Shown here: positions 9,650 through 21,530 of the stretch, piece after piece
How positions within the stretch are numbered: position 1 is the stretch's first letter
How the letters are laid out: every line of letters begins with the position of its first letter
From: Lolium rigidum
Lineage: Eukaryota; Streptophyta; Magnoliopsida; Poales; Poaceae
Direction: 5' to 3'
Length of the DNA stretch: 64,000 bases
Assembly (NCBI RefSeq): GCF_022539505.1
Contig: NC_061508.1
Coordinates: 60,645,754-60,709,753, forward strand
Notes under the pieces: model-generated
What the model saw: only the letters and a program-made list of their open reading frames with translations
The model's database searches: none
What the model was told of the DNA's origin: nothing
Program-made: the position numbers and the translations under genes

Positions 9650-12236
9650 TACACACTTTCTGCGCCTAGCTGAAAGGCGTTAAAGAAAAGCGCTTATGGG
9701 AGACAACCCATGTTTTTACTACAGTACTTTGTTTTATATTTGAGTCTTGGAAGTTGTTTACTACTGTAGCAACCTCTCCTTATCTTAGTTTTATGTTTTG
9801 TTGTGCCAAGTAAAGTCTTTGATAGTAAGGTTCATACTAGATTTGGATTACTCGCGTGGAAACAGATTTCTTTGCTCGTCACGAATCTGGGTCTAATTCT
9901 CCGTAGGTAACTCAGAAAATTAAGCCAATTTACGTGAGTGATCCTCAGTATATGTACGCAACTTTCATTCAATTTGGGAATTTTCATTTGAGCAAGTCTG
10001 GTGCCTCAATAAAATCCATCTTTACGGACTGTTCGTTTTGAGCAGATTCTGCCTTTTATTTCGCATTGCCTCTTTTGCTATGTTGGATGAATTTCTTTGA
10101 TCCATTAATGTCCAGTAGCTTTATGCAATGTCCGAAGTGTTAAGAATGATTGTGTCACCTCTGAACATGTTAATTTTTATTGTGCACTAACCCTCTAATG
10201 AGTTGCTTCGAGTTTGGTGTGGAGGAAGTTTTCAAGGATCAAGAGAGGAGTATGATACAATATGATCAAGGAGAGTGAAAGCTCTAAGCTTGGGGATGCC
10301 CCGGTGGTTCACCCCTGCATATTCTAAGAAGACTCAAGCGTCTAAGCTTGGGGATGCCCAAGGCATCCCCTTCTTCATCGACAACATTATCAAGTTCCTC
10401 CCCGAAACTATATTTTTATTCCGTCACATCTTATGTGCTTTGCTTGGAGCGTCGGTTTGTTTTTGTTTTTTGTTTTGTTTGAATAAAATGGATCCTAGCA
10501 TTCACCGTATGGGAGAGAGACACGCTCCGTCGTAGCATATGGACAAGTATGTCCTTAGGCTTTACTCATAGTATTCATGGCGAAGTTTCTTCTTCGTTAA
10601 ATTGTTATATGGTTGGAATTGGAAAATGCTACATGTAGTAATTCTAAAATGTCTTGAATAATTTGATACTTGGCAATTGTTGTGCTCATGTTTAAGCTCT
10701 TGCATCATATACTTTGCACCCATTAATGAAGAAACACCTAGAGCTTGCTAATTTGGTTTGCATATTTGGTCTCTCTAAAGTGTAGATAATTTCTAGTATT
10801 GAGTTTTAAACAACAAGGAAGACGGTGTAGAGTCTTATAATGTTTACAATATGTCTTTTATGTGAGTTTTGCTGCACCGTTCATCCTTGTGTTTGTTTCA
10901 AATAACCTTGCTAGCCTAAACCTTGTATCGAGAGGGAATACTTCTCATGCATCCAAAATCCTTGAGCCAACCACTATGCCATTTGTGTCCACCATACCTA
11001 CCTACTACATGGTATTTCTCCGCCATTCCAAAGTAAATTGCTTGAGTGCTACCTTTAAAATTCCATCATTCGCCTTTACAATATATAGCTCATGGGACAA
11101 ATAGCTTAAAAACTATTGTGGTATTGAATATGTACTTATGCACTTTATCTCTTATTAAGTTGCTTGTTGTGCGATAACCATGTTTCGGGGACGCCATCAA
11201 CTATTCTTTTTGAATATCATGTGAGTTGCTATGCATGTCCGTCTTGTCTCGAAGTAAGAGAGATCTACCACCTTAATGGTTGGAGCATGCATATTGTTAG
11301 AGAAGAACATTGGGCCGCTAACTAAAGCCATGATTCATGGTGGAAGTTTCAGTTTTGGACATATATCCTCAATCTCATATGAGAATAATAATTGTTGCCA
11401 CATGCTTATGCATTAAAGAGGAGTCCATTATCCGTTGTCCATGTTGTCCCGGTATGGATGTCTAAGTTGAGAATAATCAAAAGCGAGAAATCCAAAATGC
11501 GAGCTTTCTCCTTAGACCTTTGTACAGAAGCGGCATGGAGGTACCCCATTGTGACACTTGGTTAAAACATGTGTATTGCGATGATCCGGTAGTCCAAGCT
11601 AATTAGGACAAGGTGCGGGCACTATTAGTATACTATGCATGAGGCTTGCAACTTGTAAGATATAATTTACATAACTCATATGCTTTATTACTACCGTTGA
11701 CAAAATTGTTTCATGTTTTCAAAATAAAAGCTCTAGCACAAATATAGCAATCGATGCTTTCCTCGTTGAAGGACCATTCTTTTACTTTTATGTTGAGTCA
11801 GTTCACCTATTTCTCTCCACCTCAAGAAGCAAACACTTGTGTGAACTATGCATTGACTCCTACATACTTGCATATTGCACTTGTTATATTACTCTATGTT
11901 GACAATTATCCATGAGATACACATGTTATAAGTTGAAAGCAACCGCTGAAACTTAATCTTCCTTTGTGTTGCTTCAATACCTTTACTTTGATTTATTGCT
12001 TTATGAGTTAACTCTTATGCAAGACTTATTGATGCTTGTCTTGAAGTACTATTCATGAAAAGTCTTTGCTTTATGATTCACTTGTTTACTCATATCATTA
12101 CCATTGTTTTGATCGCTGCATTCATTACATATGTTTACAAATAGTATGATCAAGGTTATGATGGCATGTCACTTCGTAAATTATCTTTGTTATCGTTTTA
12201 CCCGCTCGGGACGAGCAGAACTAAGCTTAGGGATGC
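9650..12236 (+). other. Non-coding 3' half of element B with polypurine tract
   Basis: No supported gene is seen. It resembles the A and C 3' halves (for example GGGAGACAACCCATG at about 9698 and CTACTGTAGCAACCTCTCC at about 9761). The terminal polypurine tract AAGCTTAGGGATGC (about 12223-12236) abuts the 3' LTR. Confidence 0.65.
10286..10370 (+). repeat. Internal double polypurine-like motif plus hairpin in element B
   Basis: AAGCTTGGGGATGCC occurs at 10286-10300 and 10344-10358. The second copy forms a perfect 9-bp stem GGGGATGCC-CAA-GGCATCCCC (10350-10370). The same arrangement occurs in A (3649-3737, inverted) and in C (22314-22395, stem slightly degraded). Confidence 0.7.
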
Positions 12237-13828
12237 TGATACGCCTCCGACGTATCGATAATTTCTTATGTTCCATGCCACATTATTGATGATATCTACA
12301 TGTTTTATGCACACTTTATGTCATATTCGTGCATTTTCCGGAACTAACCTATTAACAAGATGCCGAAGAGCCGCGTTGCTGTTTTCTGCTGTTTTTGGTT
12401 TCAGAAATCCTAGTAACGAAATATTCTCGGAATTGGACGAAATCAACGCCCAGGGTCCTATTTTGCCACGAAGCTTCCAGAAGACCGAAGGAGAGTCGAA
12501 GTGGGGCCACGAGGTGGCGTAACACCAGGCGGCGCGGCCCGTGCCCCCGGCCGCGCCGACCTATGGTGTGGGCCCCTCGTGCCGCCTCTTTACCTGCCCT
12601 TCCGCCTACAAATAGCCTCCGTCGCGAAACCCCCAGTACCGAGAGCCACGATACGGAAAACCTATCGAGACGCCGCGCCGCCAATCCCATCTCGGGGATT
12701 CTGGAGATCTCCTCCGGCACCCTGCCGAGAGGGGATTCATCTCCCGGAGGACTCTTCACCGCCATGGTCGCCTCCGGGAGTGATGAGTGAGTAGTTCACC
12801 CCTGGACTATGGGTCCATAGCAGTAGCTAGATGGTTGTCTTCTCCTCATTGTGCTTCATTGTTGGATCTTGTGAGCTGCCTAACATGATCAAGATCATCT
12901 ATCTCGTAATACTATATGTTGTGTTTGTCGGGATCCGATGGATAGAGAATACTATGTTATGTTAATTATCAAGTTATTACCTATGTGTTGTTTAAGATCT
13001 TGCATGCTCTCCGTTATTAGTAGAGGCTCGGCCAAGTTTTCGCTATTAACTCCAAGAGGGAGTATTTATGCTCGATAGTGGGTTCATGTCTCCGTGACCG
13101 GGGGAGTGACAGAAACCCCTAAGGTTATGGATGTGCTGTTGCCACTAGGGATAAAACATTGATGCTATGTCCGAGGATGTAGTTATTGATTACATTACGC
13201 ACCATACTTAATGCAATTGTCTGTTGTTTTGCAACTTAATACTGGAAGGGGTTCGGATGATAACCTCGAAGGTGGACTTTTAGGCATAGATGCATGTCGG
13301 ATAGCGGTCTATGTACTTTGTCGTAATGCCCAATTAAATCTCACTATATTTATCATGACATGTATGTGCATTGTTATGCCCTCTCTATTTGTCAATTGCC
13401 CGACTGTAATTTGTTCACCCAACATGCTTTTATCTTATGGGAGAGACACCTCTAGTGAACTATGGACCCCGGTCCTATTCTTTACATCGCATACAATCTA
13501 TCTGCCAATACTTGTTTTACTGTTTTCTCGCAAACAATCATCTTCCACACAATACGGTTAATCCTTTGTTACAACGAAGCCGGTGAGATTGACAACCTCA
13601 CTGTTTCGTTGGGGCAAAGTACTTTGGTTGTGTTGTGTAGGTTCCACGTTGGCGCCGGAATCCTCGGTGTTGCGCCGCACTACATCCCGCCGCCATCAAC
13701 CTTCAACGTGCTTCTTGGCTCCTCCTGGTTCGATAAACCTTGGTTTCTTTCTGAGGGAAAACTTGCTGCTGTGCGCATCATACCTTCCTCTTGGGGTTCC
13801 CAACGAACGTGTGAGTTACACGCCATCA
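12237..13828 (+). repeat. 3' LTR of element B
   Basis: It starts TGATACGCCTCCGACG directly after the polypurine tract and ends GCCATCA before the TSD AGGCG (13829-13833). It differs from the 5' LTR by small indels, several of them CTG/CTCG-type. Confidence 0.93.
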
Positions 13829-13833
13829 AGGCG

Positions 13834-14189
13834 GCGCAGGAGGGCGCCTGTAGGCTCCTCACAATAGGCTGGCGCGACCAGGCCTGGGGCCGCGCCGCCT
13901 TATTGTGTGGTGGCCCTCTGGCCCGCCTCCGACTCTCCTTCGGTGTTCTGGGGTCTTCCGGGAAAAATAAGATGTTGGGTCTTCGTTTCGTCGAATTCCG
14001 AGAATATTGCCCTAACAGCCTTCTTCGGAACCAAAAACAACGAAAACGGAACTCGCACTTCAGCATCTTGTTAATAGGTTAGTTCCGGAAAACGCATAAA
14101 AACATTATAAAGTGTGAGCAAAACATGTAGGTATTGTCATAAAACAAGCATGGAACATCAGAAATTATAGATACGTTGGAGACGTATCA
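13834..14189 (-). repeat. 5' LTR of element A, part 2 (LTR 5' end)
   Basis: This is the continuation of 5997-7174 after removal of B. It matches 1520-1884. On the minus strand it begins TGATACGTCTCCAACG at 14189, followed outward by the TSD AACCT (14190-14194) and gypsy coding DNA. Confidence 0.92.
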
Positions 14190-14194
14190 AACCT

Positions 14195-15069
14195 CCATAG
14201 CTGATACGTGTAATGTGGTACCGCCATAAACCTCGCATATGCTGGTCGCCCCAACAAGGCGTGATATTGCGACGGGAAATCCACAACTTCAAACTCCAAC
14301 CTTTCTATCCTGTAATTTTCTCGGGTCCCAAACTGAACGTCGAGATTAATCCTTCCCAACGGATAACTCAGCCTTCTCCGGTGTGATTCCATGGAAACGC
14401 GTGTCGCTTGGTTTTAGATTTGCCGTGGATATGTTCATCTTCCTCAATGTATCTGCATACATAAGGTTTAGACTGCTGCCTCCGTCTATGAAAACTCGAG
14501 ATACGTCGAATCCCGCGATCACCGCCGGTAAGATAAGTGCTCGACCGCCTCGGTCGAGGGACTTGCCGCGGGTGATCCGCAATTGTGAAGCCGATGTCCC
14601 GTCCCGGCCAATTTAGGTACTCTATCGTTGGTGGAGGCATCTTCTCTGCCATGAACACTTGCCGCGAGATTACCTTCGAGCCCTATTAGATGGCCTAGCT
14701 TTCGAATCATCGAAACCGCGCTCGTTGGAGTTAGGATCCACATATGGAGGTGGGTGTGGTGCCGCCGCTATTCCGAGCTGGTGTCGATTTTCGTCCGTGA
14801 CCGCGGGAGGAGGTGGTAGGTGGATCTCACTCCTAGGCCCTTGGGGGTTTCTATTTGCCGCTTGAGCATTGGCTATCCCCGCTACTCGCAAAGCATTGCT
14901 TGAAAATTACGGCAGTCCTTCCGCGAGATGTCCCGACCGCCTTCTTCCATTGTTGTCGAGATAAAAATGCATCTGGCATGGCCCGTTCATCATATCTTCG
15001 GGAGTTACGAAAGGTCTCTGAAACCTTGACCCGCTATTTTGTCTGTTATTTCGAGAATCATCTCTGTTG
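14195..15069 (-). pseudogene. Ty3/gypsy gag C-terminus and aspartic protease (gypsy element 1)
   Basis: Minus-strand reading runs in pieces: a gag tail (about 15069-14900, FQRPFVTPEDMMNGPCQMHF), a linker, then the protease. The protease shows ALILPAVIAGFDVSRVFIDG followed by GSSLNLMYADTL, with the single catalytic Asp at about 14486. The flap and downstream part read FEVVDFPSQYHALLGRPAYA and MAVPHYTYQL. Retroviral-type proteases of this group use D-[ST]-G; here the sequence is D-G-G-S, as in many Tat-type elements. Several frameshifts break the frame. At 14195 the reading is cut by element A and resumes at 273-1. It would process Gag-Pol in particles. Confidence 0.8.
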
Positions 15070-15074
15070 TCGCC

Positions 15075-16798
15075 TGATACGTCTCCGACGTATCGATAAT
15101 TTCTTATGTTCCATGCCACATTATTGATGATATCTACATGTTTTATGCATACTTTATGTCATATTTATGCGTTTTCCGGAACTAACCTATTGACAAGATG
15201 CCAAAGGGCCAGTTGCTGTTTTCTGCTGTTTTTGGTTTCAGAAATCCTAGTAAGGAAATATTCTCGGAATCGGACGAAATCAACGCCCAGCATCTTAGGA
15301 TTGCATGAAGCTTCCAGAACACCCGAGAGCCGCCAGAGGGGGGCCACAGGCCAACCAAACAGTAGGCCGGCGCGGCCAAGGGGGGGCACGCGCCCCCCTA
15401 TTGTGTCACCGCCTCGTTGACCCTCCGACTCCGCCTCTTCGCCTATTTAAAGGTCCCTGACCTAAAACACGATACGGAAAAGCCACGGTACGAGAAACCT
15501 TCCAGAGCCGCCGCCATCGCGAAGCCAAGATATGGGGGACAGGAGTCTCTCGTTCCAACGACGCCGCCGGACGGGGAAGTGCCCCCGGAAGGCTCCTCCA
15601 TCGACACCACCGCCATCTTCACCAACGCTGCTGTCTCCCATGAGGAGGGAGTAGTTCTCCATCGAGGCTCGGGGCTGTATCGGTAGCTATGTGGTTCATC
15701 TCTCTCCTATGTACTTCAATACAATAATCTCATGAGCTGCCTTACATGATTGAGATTCATATGATGATGCTTGTAATCTAGATGTCATTATGCTAGTCAA
15801 GTGAATTTTACTTATGTGATCTCCGGAGACTCCTTGTCCCACGTGTGTAAAGGTGACAAGGTGTGTGCACCGTGTGGGTCTCTTAGGATATATTTCACGT
15901 AATACTTATTCACCGTTATGAATAGCATGGTGAAGTGCTTATTTATATCTCTTTATGATTGCAATGTGTTTTGTATCACAATTTATCTCGTGTGCTACTC
16001 TAGTGATGTTATTAAAGTAGTTTATTCCTCCCCGCACGGTGTAATGGTGACAAGGTGTGTGCATCGTGTAGTACTTGGCGTAGGCTATGATTGTGATCTC
16101 TTGTAGATTATGAAGTTAACTATTGCTATGATAGTATTGATGTGATCTATTCCTCCTTTCGTAGTGTGAAGGTGACAAAGTGTGCATGCTATGTTAGTAC
16201 TTGGTTTGGTTATGTTGATCTCGTTATGCACTCTAAGGTTATTTAAACATGAACATTGAATATTGTGGAGCTTGTTAACTCCGGCATTGAGGGTTCGTGT
16301 AATCCTACACAGTTAGTGGTGTTCATCATCCAACAAGAGGGTGTAGAGTCTAGCATCTATCTATTTATTCTCGTTATGTGATCAATGTTGAGAGTGTCCA
16401 CTAGTGAAAGTATGATCCCTAGGCCTTGTTCCTAAATATCGCTATCGCTGTTTGTTTACCGTTTTACCGCATCTTTACTTCCTGCAATATTACTACCATC
16501 AATCGCACGCCAGCAAGCACTTTTCTCGGCGCCGTTACTACGCTCATATTCATTCATACCACTTGTATTTCACTATCTCTTCGCCGAACTAGTGCACCTA
16601 TTAGGTGTGTTGGGGACACAAGAGACTTCTTGCTTTGTGGTTGCAGTGGTTGCATGAGAGGGATATCTTTGACCTCTTCCTCCCCGAGTTCGATAAACCT
16701 TGGGTGATCCACTTAAGGGAAACTTGCTGCTGTTCTACAAACCTCTGCTCTTGGAGGCCCAACACTGTCTACAAGAATAGAAGCACCCGTAGACATCA
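15075..16798 (+). mobile_element. Solo LTR of a C-like retrotransposon
   Basis: This is a single LTR, plus orientation, starting TGATACGTCTCCGACG and ending CGTAGACATCA, with a perfect 5-bp TSD TCGCC at 15070-15074 and 16799-16803. There is no internal region, primer site or second LTR, so unequal recombination between two LTRs probably removed the rest. Its 3' part resembles element C's LTR (CTTGGAGGCCCAACACTGTC), but at 1724 bp it is longer than C's LTRs (about 1485 bp), suggesting a different subfamily. It interrupts the gypsy gag. Confidence 0.93.
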
Positions 16799-16803
16799 TC
16801 GCC

Positions 16804-17721
16804 TCGCTGCTCATTACTTCTTTGATATTCATCTCTATTGTTTCCTCCGTTGTTTCCCCGAAAACCAGCCGATATTTGGCCAGGAGCATCGTAACTCGAG
16901 AATTGCCGAGGAAATCGCCTTCTATTTTGAAAGTTTCGGCTACGGTCCTCCTCTGGTGACCTGTGTCGCTTATTGTGAACATCATCCTCTCCGTCTGCCC
17001 ATGTTTTTGCTATCTCCATCAATGCTGACACTGTCCTTGGGTTAGTTCTCCCCAAGTCTTCGACAAAATCTCCTCGCCGAATTCCTGCCACAAACGCATC
17101 TATTGCTCTCTCGTCAGATATATTCTCTGCCGAGTTTTTGATGATGTTCCATCTTTGGATGTACTTTCTCATCGATTCATCATGTTTTTGTCGACACGAT
17201 CTCAACTCTTCTAGTGATGCCGGTTTTTTGCAGGTTGATCGGAAGTTCTTGACGAACACATCCTCGAAACTGTCCCAGTCTGCCGATGGATCCCGTGAGG
17301 AAGTTTCTTTATCCAGGATCTTGCGGCTCCGCTCGTGTGTATTTGAATACTCGCATGGTCATGTTGCCCCGGTGCCACCTATCAATTTCACCGTCTCTAG
17401 GTAATCGACTAGCCAATCCTCGGGATCTTGTAGGCCATCGAATTTCTTGAAACTATCGGGTAACTTGAATCTCGACGGGACTCGAGTTTTTCGAACTCGT
17501 CTCGTAAACACGGAGTCCGCACATATCTTCTTCGGCAACTTCCGGTGAATGCCGATGTTCCCTTCTATCTTGTCACGCTCTATCCACCCCGGCCCGAGTC
17601 GCCGTGTCTCTAACTCCACTTGCTCTCGTGGATCTTGCACTATCGCGGTAGGTCGTGGACTATTTTGCCTTGCGCTTCTTCTCGGGAGGTGTAGTCGCAA
17701 ACGCCGCTCCCATGGCTCCAC
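16804..17721 (-). pseudogene. Ty3/gypsy Gag core (gypsy element 1)
   Basis: Minus-strand frames give FKLPDSFKKFDGLQDPEDWL (about 17480-17400), the start of the retrotransposon gag domain, then FVKNFRSTCKKPASLEELRS, MRKYIQRWNIIKNSAENISD and AIDAFVAGIRRGDFVEDL. A basic tail rich in Arg, Asn and Gly follows (RGNNGGNNRDEYQR), cut by the solo LTR. Gag assembles the cytoplasmic particle and binds RNA. The fold signature W-x-x-F-x-x-x-F and the helix run are typical of this Pfam-type domain. At least one frameshift separates 17721-17359 from the downstream frame. I saw no CCHC zinc knuckle. Confidence 0.8.
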
Positions 17722-18881
17722 ATCCTCGCCATGGCCATGTTATACAACGCTTCTCTTGGATCTCCGGGAGGTGGCCTGGACGCTAGGATGAAAGCTTGCG
17801 TTGCCATGTATCCTGCTTCCGGTGTTTTTGGAATAATATTCCCCCTCGTGTCGATTGACATGAAAGACATATCGAGGTTTTGAATTAAAGTTTCTCTTTC
17901 TGCTTCAGGTATATTTTGCAGTCGGGATCTTGCTCTCCTTCGAGCTTCTCTGTGGCTATCTCCCGAAGTTATTGAATGTTGGCTTAGTTCAGCCCTTCGC
18001 CTGCTTGACGCGGAAGCCGCTCCTCGCCTCCCGTCCAACTCGATTTTCCGCTTCTCGAGCTCCCTTCCGGTACGTGCGAGCCTATATTGATACGCTTGTA
18101 ACTCCTCAGGTGTCGCCGTAATGGTCATTGGTTCTGTACCATCGATAGCTCTTGCGACTCGATCCCACACTGCCTGCGGAAATCGTACCATCTCTCGTGT
18201 TCCTGTTCCGATATATTTTGTGCCCAAACCTCATGTGAGATCTGCGGGATCGACGTATGGATTTCCCACATCGTCGAAAGCCTCTGACGTTGCTGGTTCT
18301 GTCCGGCTTGGTTCTCCGATTGCGTAGATTTGATGATATTTTGGATTCTGAACTTTGTCGGGTTTGGTGACACCATCATTGAGATTGGTGAAGACCTCGC
18401 CCACAATAGTGGATCTGTCGATGAAGGTGAAGCTGTCGATATCGCTCGAGTCATTGCTTATATCGGAGTCCACAGATGACTCGAAAGACATGTCGCTGAA
18501 GATCTTGGCGAGTTTTTCACTTGCCCTGGTGCTGATGAAGCGTGGCGACGAAATCTCTCCTTCGCTTGACTCTGTTGACGATGCTGAGTCCGAAATATCG
18601 GGATCGACCGCCGATAATCCCGACGAGATCGGAATTTCGAGACAATATGATCCTTCCTTCTCGACGCGGAAGTGGAACTCTCCAAACGTCATCTCCATGG
18701 GCTCCTCCAGATACGCATATGCATCCAAACGGGAGGGCGGGTGAGGAACAAAATCAATGAGACCAGTTTCGATCTGTTTACCTCTGTCCATGATGTTGCT
18801 TGCTACCGACGAAGTCGACGATCTTGAACGTGCCATCGAGATCAGCTCCTTGTCGCCTCTAGATCCCACAGACGGCGCCAA
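17640..18881 (-). pseudogene. Ty3/gypsy Gag N-terminal region (gypsy element 1)
   Basis: The frame opens two bases inside the primer-binding site (MAPSVGSRGDKELISMARSR near 18881) and runs to an in-frame TGA at 18231-18233. It continues in the same frame with GTKYIGTGTREMVRFPQAVW and a long charged, probably coiled-coil segment (ELQAYQYRLARTGRELEKRK) to 17640. The first 215 residues are Ser/Asp/Glu-rich and low complexity. Grass Tat-type elements often carry such a long N-terminal Gag extension. One nonsense codon and a shift into the gag core frame indicate decay. Confidence 0.7.
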
Positions 18882-18882
18882 T
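18862..18882 (-). promoter_or_regulatory. Primer-binding site of gypsy element 1
   Basis: On the minus strand TTGGCGCCGTCTGTGGGATC follows the LTR end (TTGTCA) by one base. This position and the TGGCGCC core are typical of Ty3/gypsy primer sites in cereals. Confidence 0.75.
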
Positions 18883-19205
18883 TGACAAGCTACTAACTTG
18901 TCAATGCCTACGGATTGTAGACTAGGGTTTCGTTGGATGTAGAGGGCAAGTAGATCTCGAAAGTTTCATCCGAAAAGTACTCGACGAATATGAAACTAAG
19001 GTTGTGTTGACAGTAAATTCGATCCTTTCTTTGTCCCTCGACTCCCCCTTATATAGGAGGTGGAGCCGAGGGTTTCGTAATACACAAGTTTACAGAGTCC
19101 GGGAGGGTTTCTGACCCGTCCCGCAAGATTACAAGTAATGCTTCCTATTACAACTCTAGCTTTCCTTAATAGCTTCTTGGGCTTCCGAATCTTAATGCGA
19201 ACCTC
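18883..19205 (-). repeat. 5' LTR (3' portion) of gypsy element 1
   Basis: The minus-strand LTR end reads ...GGCATTGACAAGTTAGTAGC then TTGTCA. It includes a TATATAAG-type box (about 19053-19060) upstream of GGGGGAGTCGAGGGAC. The same end appears on the plus strand at 59509-59660, so the two gypsy elements are related. The outer boundary with the copia gag is not clear (between about 19180 and 19230) and no TSD can be checked because the other end is outside the window. Confidence 0.7.
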
Positions 19206-19355
19206 GGCGAACGAGGGGTGTGGGCACATCATAGGGATGAAGGAGGCCTATTTCTCAAACCGCTCGCTAAGACCGACGAGGAGGACGTTGATGAGCTGAC
19301 GATCGTCGATCGGATCACCAAGCTCACGGAGTTCGTCCGCGATCGCCTTGAGGTG
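19206..19355 (-). pseudogene. Ty1/copia Gag fragment, left of element C
   Basis: The minus strand reads LKAIADELRELGDPIDDRQL then INVLLVGLSERFEK, a stop, and ASFIPMMCPHPSFAEVR. This is the UBN2-type gag of grass copia elements. It is the continuation of 25653-26128 interrupted by element C (TSD AGGTG). It ends where gypsy element 1 begins. Confidence 0.75.
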
Positions 19356-20841
19356 TGGTACGTCTCCAACGTATCTATAATTTCTTATGTTCCATGCTAG
19401 TTTTATGACAATACCTACATGTTTTATTCATACTTTATATCGTTTTGATGCATTTTCCGGAACTAACCTATTAACAAGATGCCGGAGTGCCAGTTCCTGT
19501 TTTCTGCTATTTTTGGTTTCACAAAAATCTTACACAGAAAATATTCTCGGAATTGGATGAAACAAAAGGCCACGTTCCTATTTTTCCAGGGGCTTCACGG
19601 AGTCCGAAGGAGAGACGAAGGAGGGCCACGAGGAGCCCACACCATAGGGGGGCGCGGGCCACCCCCTGGCCGCGCCACCTGGTGGGGAGCCCACCTCGGG
19701 ACTCCACCGACATCGCCCCTTCGCCTATAAAGTCTCCCAGATGTGAAAACCCTAAAGAGATAAGCCGCGGGACGAGAAAAGTTACGCAGCCGCCGCCATC
19801 GCGAAGCCAAGTTCGGGGGACAGAAGTCTCTGTTCCGGCACGCCGCCGGGACGGGGAATTGCCCCCGGTAGGCATCTCCATCGACACCATCGCCATCTTC
19901 ATCGCCATTGCTGTCTCCTATGATGAGGAGGGAGTAGTTCTCCCTCGAGGCTAAGGGCTCTACCGATAGCTATGTGGTTAATCTCTCTCTCATGTACCTC
20001 AATACAATGATCTCATGAGCTGCCTTACATGATTGAGATCCATATGATGAGCTTTGTATCACTATTAATCTATGTGCTACTCTAGTGATGTTATTAAAGT
20101 AGTCTATTCCTCCTTCATGATATAAAGGTGACGGTGTGTGCATCATGTAGTACTTGGCGTAGGTTATGATTGTAATCTCTTGTAGATTATGGAGTTAACT
20201 ATTACTATGATAGTATTGATGTGATCTATTCCCCTTTCATAGCTTAAAGGTGACAAAGGTGTATGCTATGTTAGTACTCGGTCTAAATTGCAACGGTCTA
20301 TTATGCCCTAGAGGTTACTTAAATATGAACACCGAATGTTGTGGAGCTTGTTAACTCCGGCTTGAGGGAGCTCCTGTAGCCCTACACAATGAATGGTGTT
20401 TGTTATCAAACAAGAGAGTGTATGTAGCACAAGTGAGGAGAAGTTATTTATTTGTTATGTGATCAATGTTGAGAGTGTCCACTAGTGAAAGTATGATCCC
20501 TAGGCCTTGTTTCCAAATACTGCAAACATCGCTTGTTTACTGTTTTACTGCACCTTTACTTTCTGCAATATTACCACCATCTATACCACCTGTATTTTAC
20601 TATCTCTTCGCCGAACTAGTGCACCTATACATCTGACAAGTGTATTAGGTGTGTTGGGGACACAAGAGACTTCTTGTATCTTAATTGCAGGGTTGCTTGA
20701 GAGGAATATCTTTGACCTCTACCTCCCTGAGTTCGATAAACCTTGGGTGATTCACTTAAGGGAAACTTGCTGCTGTTCTACAAACCTCTACTCTTGGAGG
20801 CCCAACACTGTCTACAGGAATAGAAGCGTGTGTAGACATCA
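19356..20841 (+). repeat. 5' LTR of element C
   Basis: The 5' LTR is 1486 bp, closely matching 24170-25652. It ends CTTGGAGGCCCAACACTGTC ... TGTAGACATCA. It contains no supported gene. Confidence 0.92.
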
Positions 20842-20935
20842 AGCTATTTTCTGGCGGCGTGTGAGTGCTCGAAGCTATTTCCTTTAGATCCTGCAATTAT
20901 ATCTTTTTGTTTCTTGTTTTCACTAGTTAGGCTTA

Positions 20936-21530
20936 ATGGAAAACAACAACAAAATGAGAGATCTTTATGAACTTTATCTTGAATTAGGACATGATGTGTT
21001 TGAAGAGAGAATTAAAAAACCCATGGAACTTTATATGCATGCTAATGGGAATGTTATTAGTATGAATGCTTTGAACACCATTGTTGCTAATGCTATGGAA
21101 AATTCTAAGCTTGGGGAAGCTGGTTTTGATGAGCATGATATTTTTAGTCCCCCAAGTTTTGAGGAGAAAATTTTCTTTGATGATACTTTACCTCCTATTT
21201 ATGATGATTATAATGATAGTGGTATTTTGGTGCCACCTACTATGGAGGATAAAGTTTATTATGATTATACCATGCCTGCAATTGATGATGATTACAATGA
21301 TGGTTATGGTAGTTTTACTCCCACTATTACTAATAAAATTGATTATGCTTATGTGGAGAGTAATAATTTTATGCATGTAGCTCATGATAAGAATGTTTCA
21401 TGTGATAGTTATATTGTTGAGTTTGTTCATGATGCTACTGAAAGTTATTATGAGAGAGGGAAACATGGTTATATGCATCTTAATAATATTAAGTTTCCCC
21501 TCTTTATGTTGAGAATCTTGAAGTTGCGCT
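20936..21530 (+). CDS. Orphan ORF of element C
   Basis: The ATG at 20936 starts MENNNKMRDLYELYLELGHD. Tandem-like acidic modules follow (FSPPSFEEKIFFDDTLPPIY, then LVPPTMEDKVYYDYTMPAID), and then CDSYIVEFVHDATESYYERG. That last block is shared with element A's ORF, so the two elements carry homologous passenger proteins. The frame stays open to 21916, but after about 21530 it runs into hydrophobic sequence lying over DNA conserved with the non-coding regions of A and B, so the real C-terminus is probably near 21530. No retroviral enzyme motif is seen and the function is unknown. Confidence 0.55.

Larger units (their letters stand above)
7175..13828 (+). mobile_element. Element B: intact non-autonomous LTR retrotransposon inside the LTR of A
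   Basis: Element B is 6654 bp on the plus strand, with LTRs at 7175-8767 and 12237-13828. Both begin TGATACG and end ACGCCATCA. The perfect 5-bp TSD AGGCG lies at 7170-7174 and 13829-13833. The host LTR is uninterrupted at the equivalent site in the other A LTR (about 1518-1535), which confirms the insertion. It has a primer-binding site, one short ORF region (9004-9649), about 2.6 kb of non-coding DNA and a polypurine tract. No pol genes are present. The two LTRs look very similar, suggesting a recent insertion; no divergence was computed. Confidence 0.95.
346..14189 (-). mobile_element. Element A: non-autonomous LTR retrotransposon, interrupted by element B
   Basis: This minus-strand element is bounded by LTRs starting TGATACGTCTCC and ending GGGTTATCA, with 5-bp TSD AACCT at 341-345 and 14190-14194. 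The 3' LTR is 346-1884. The 5' LTR is 5997-7174 plus 13834-14189, split by element B. The internal part (1885-5996) holds a primer-binding site, one orphan ORF and about 2.5 kb without coding sequence. No protease, integrase, reverse transcriptase or RNase H is visible, so it must have moved with enzymes from another element. It sits in the gypsy polyprotein between the protease and the 1-273 segment. The LTR start resembles abundant Triticeae gypsy-like families (Sabrina/WHAM group), which is unverified. Confidence 0.9.

Noticed and set aside
21188..21385. Minus-strand Ile-rich frame opposite element C's ORF
   Set aside because: It is an artefact of GAT/TAT-rich coding on the plus strand (Asp/Tyr codons read in reverse).
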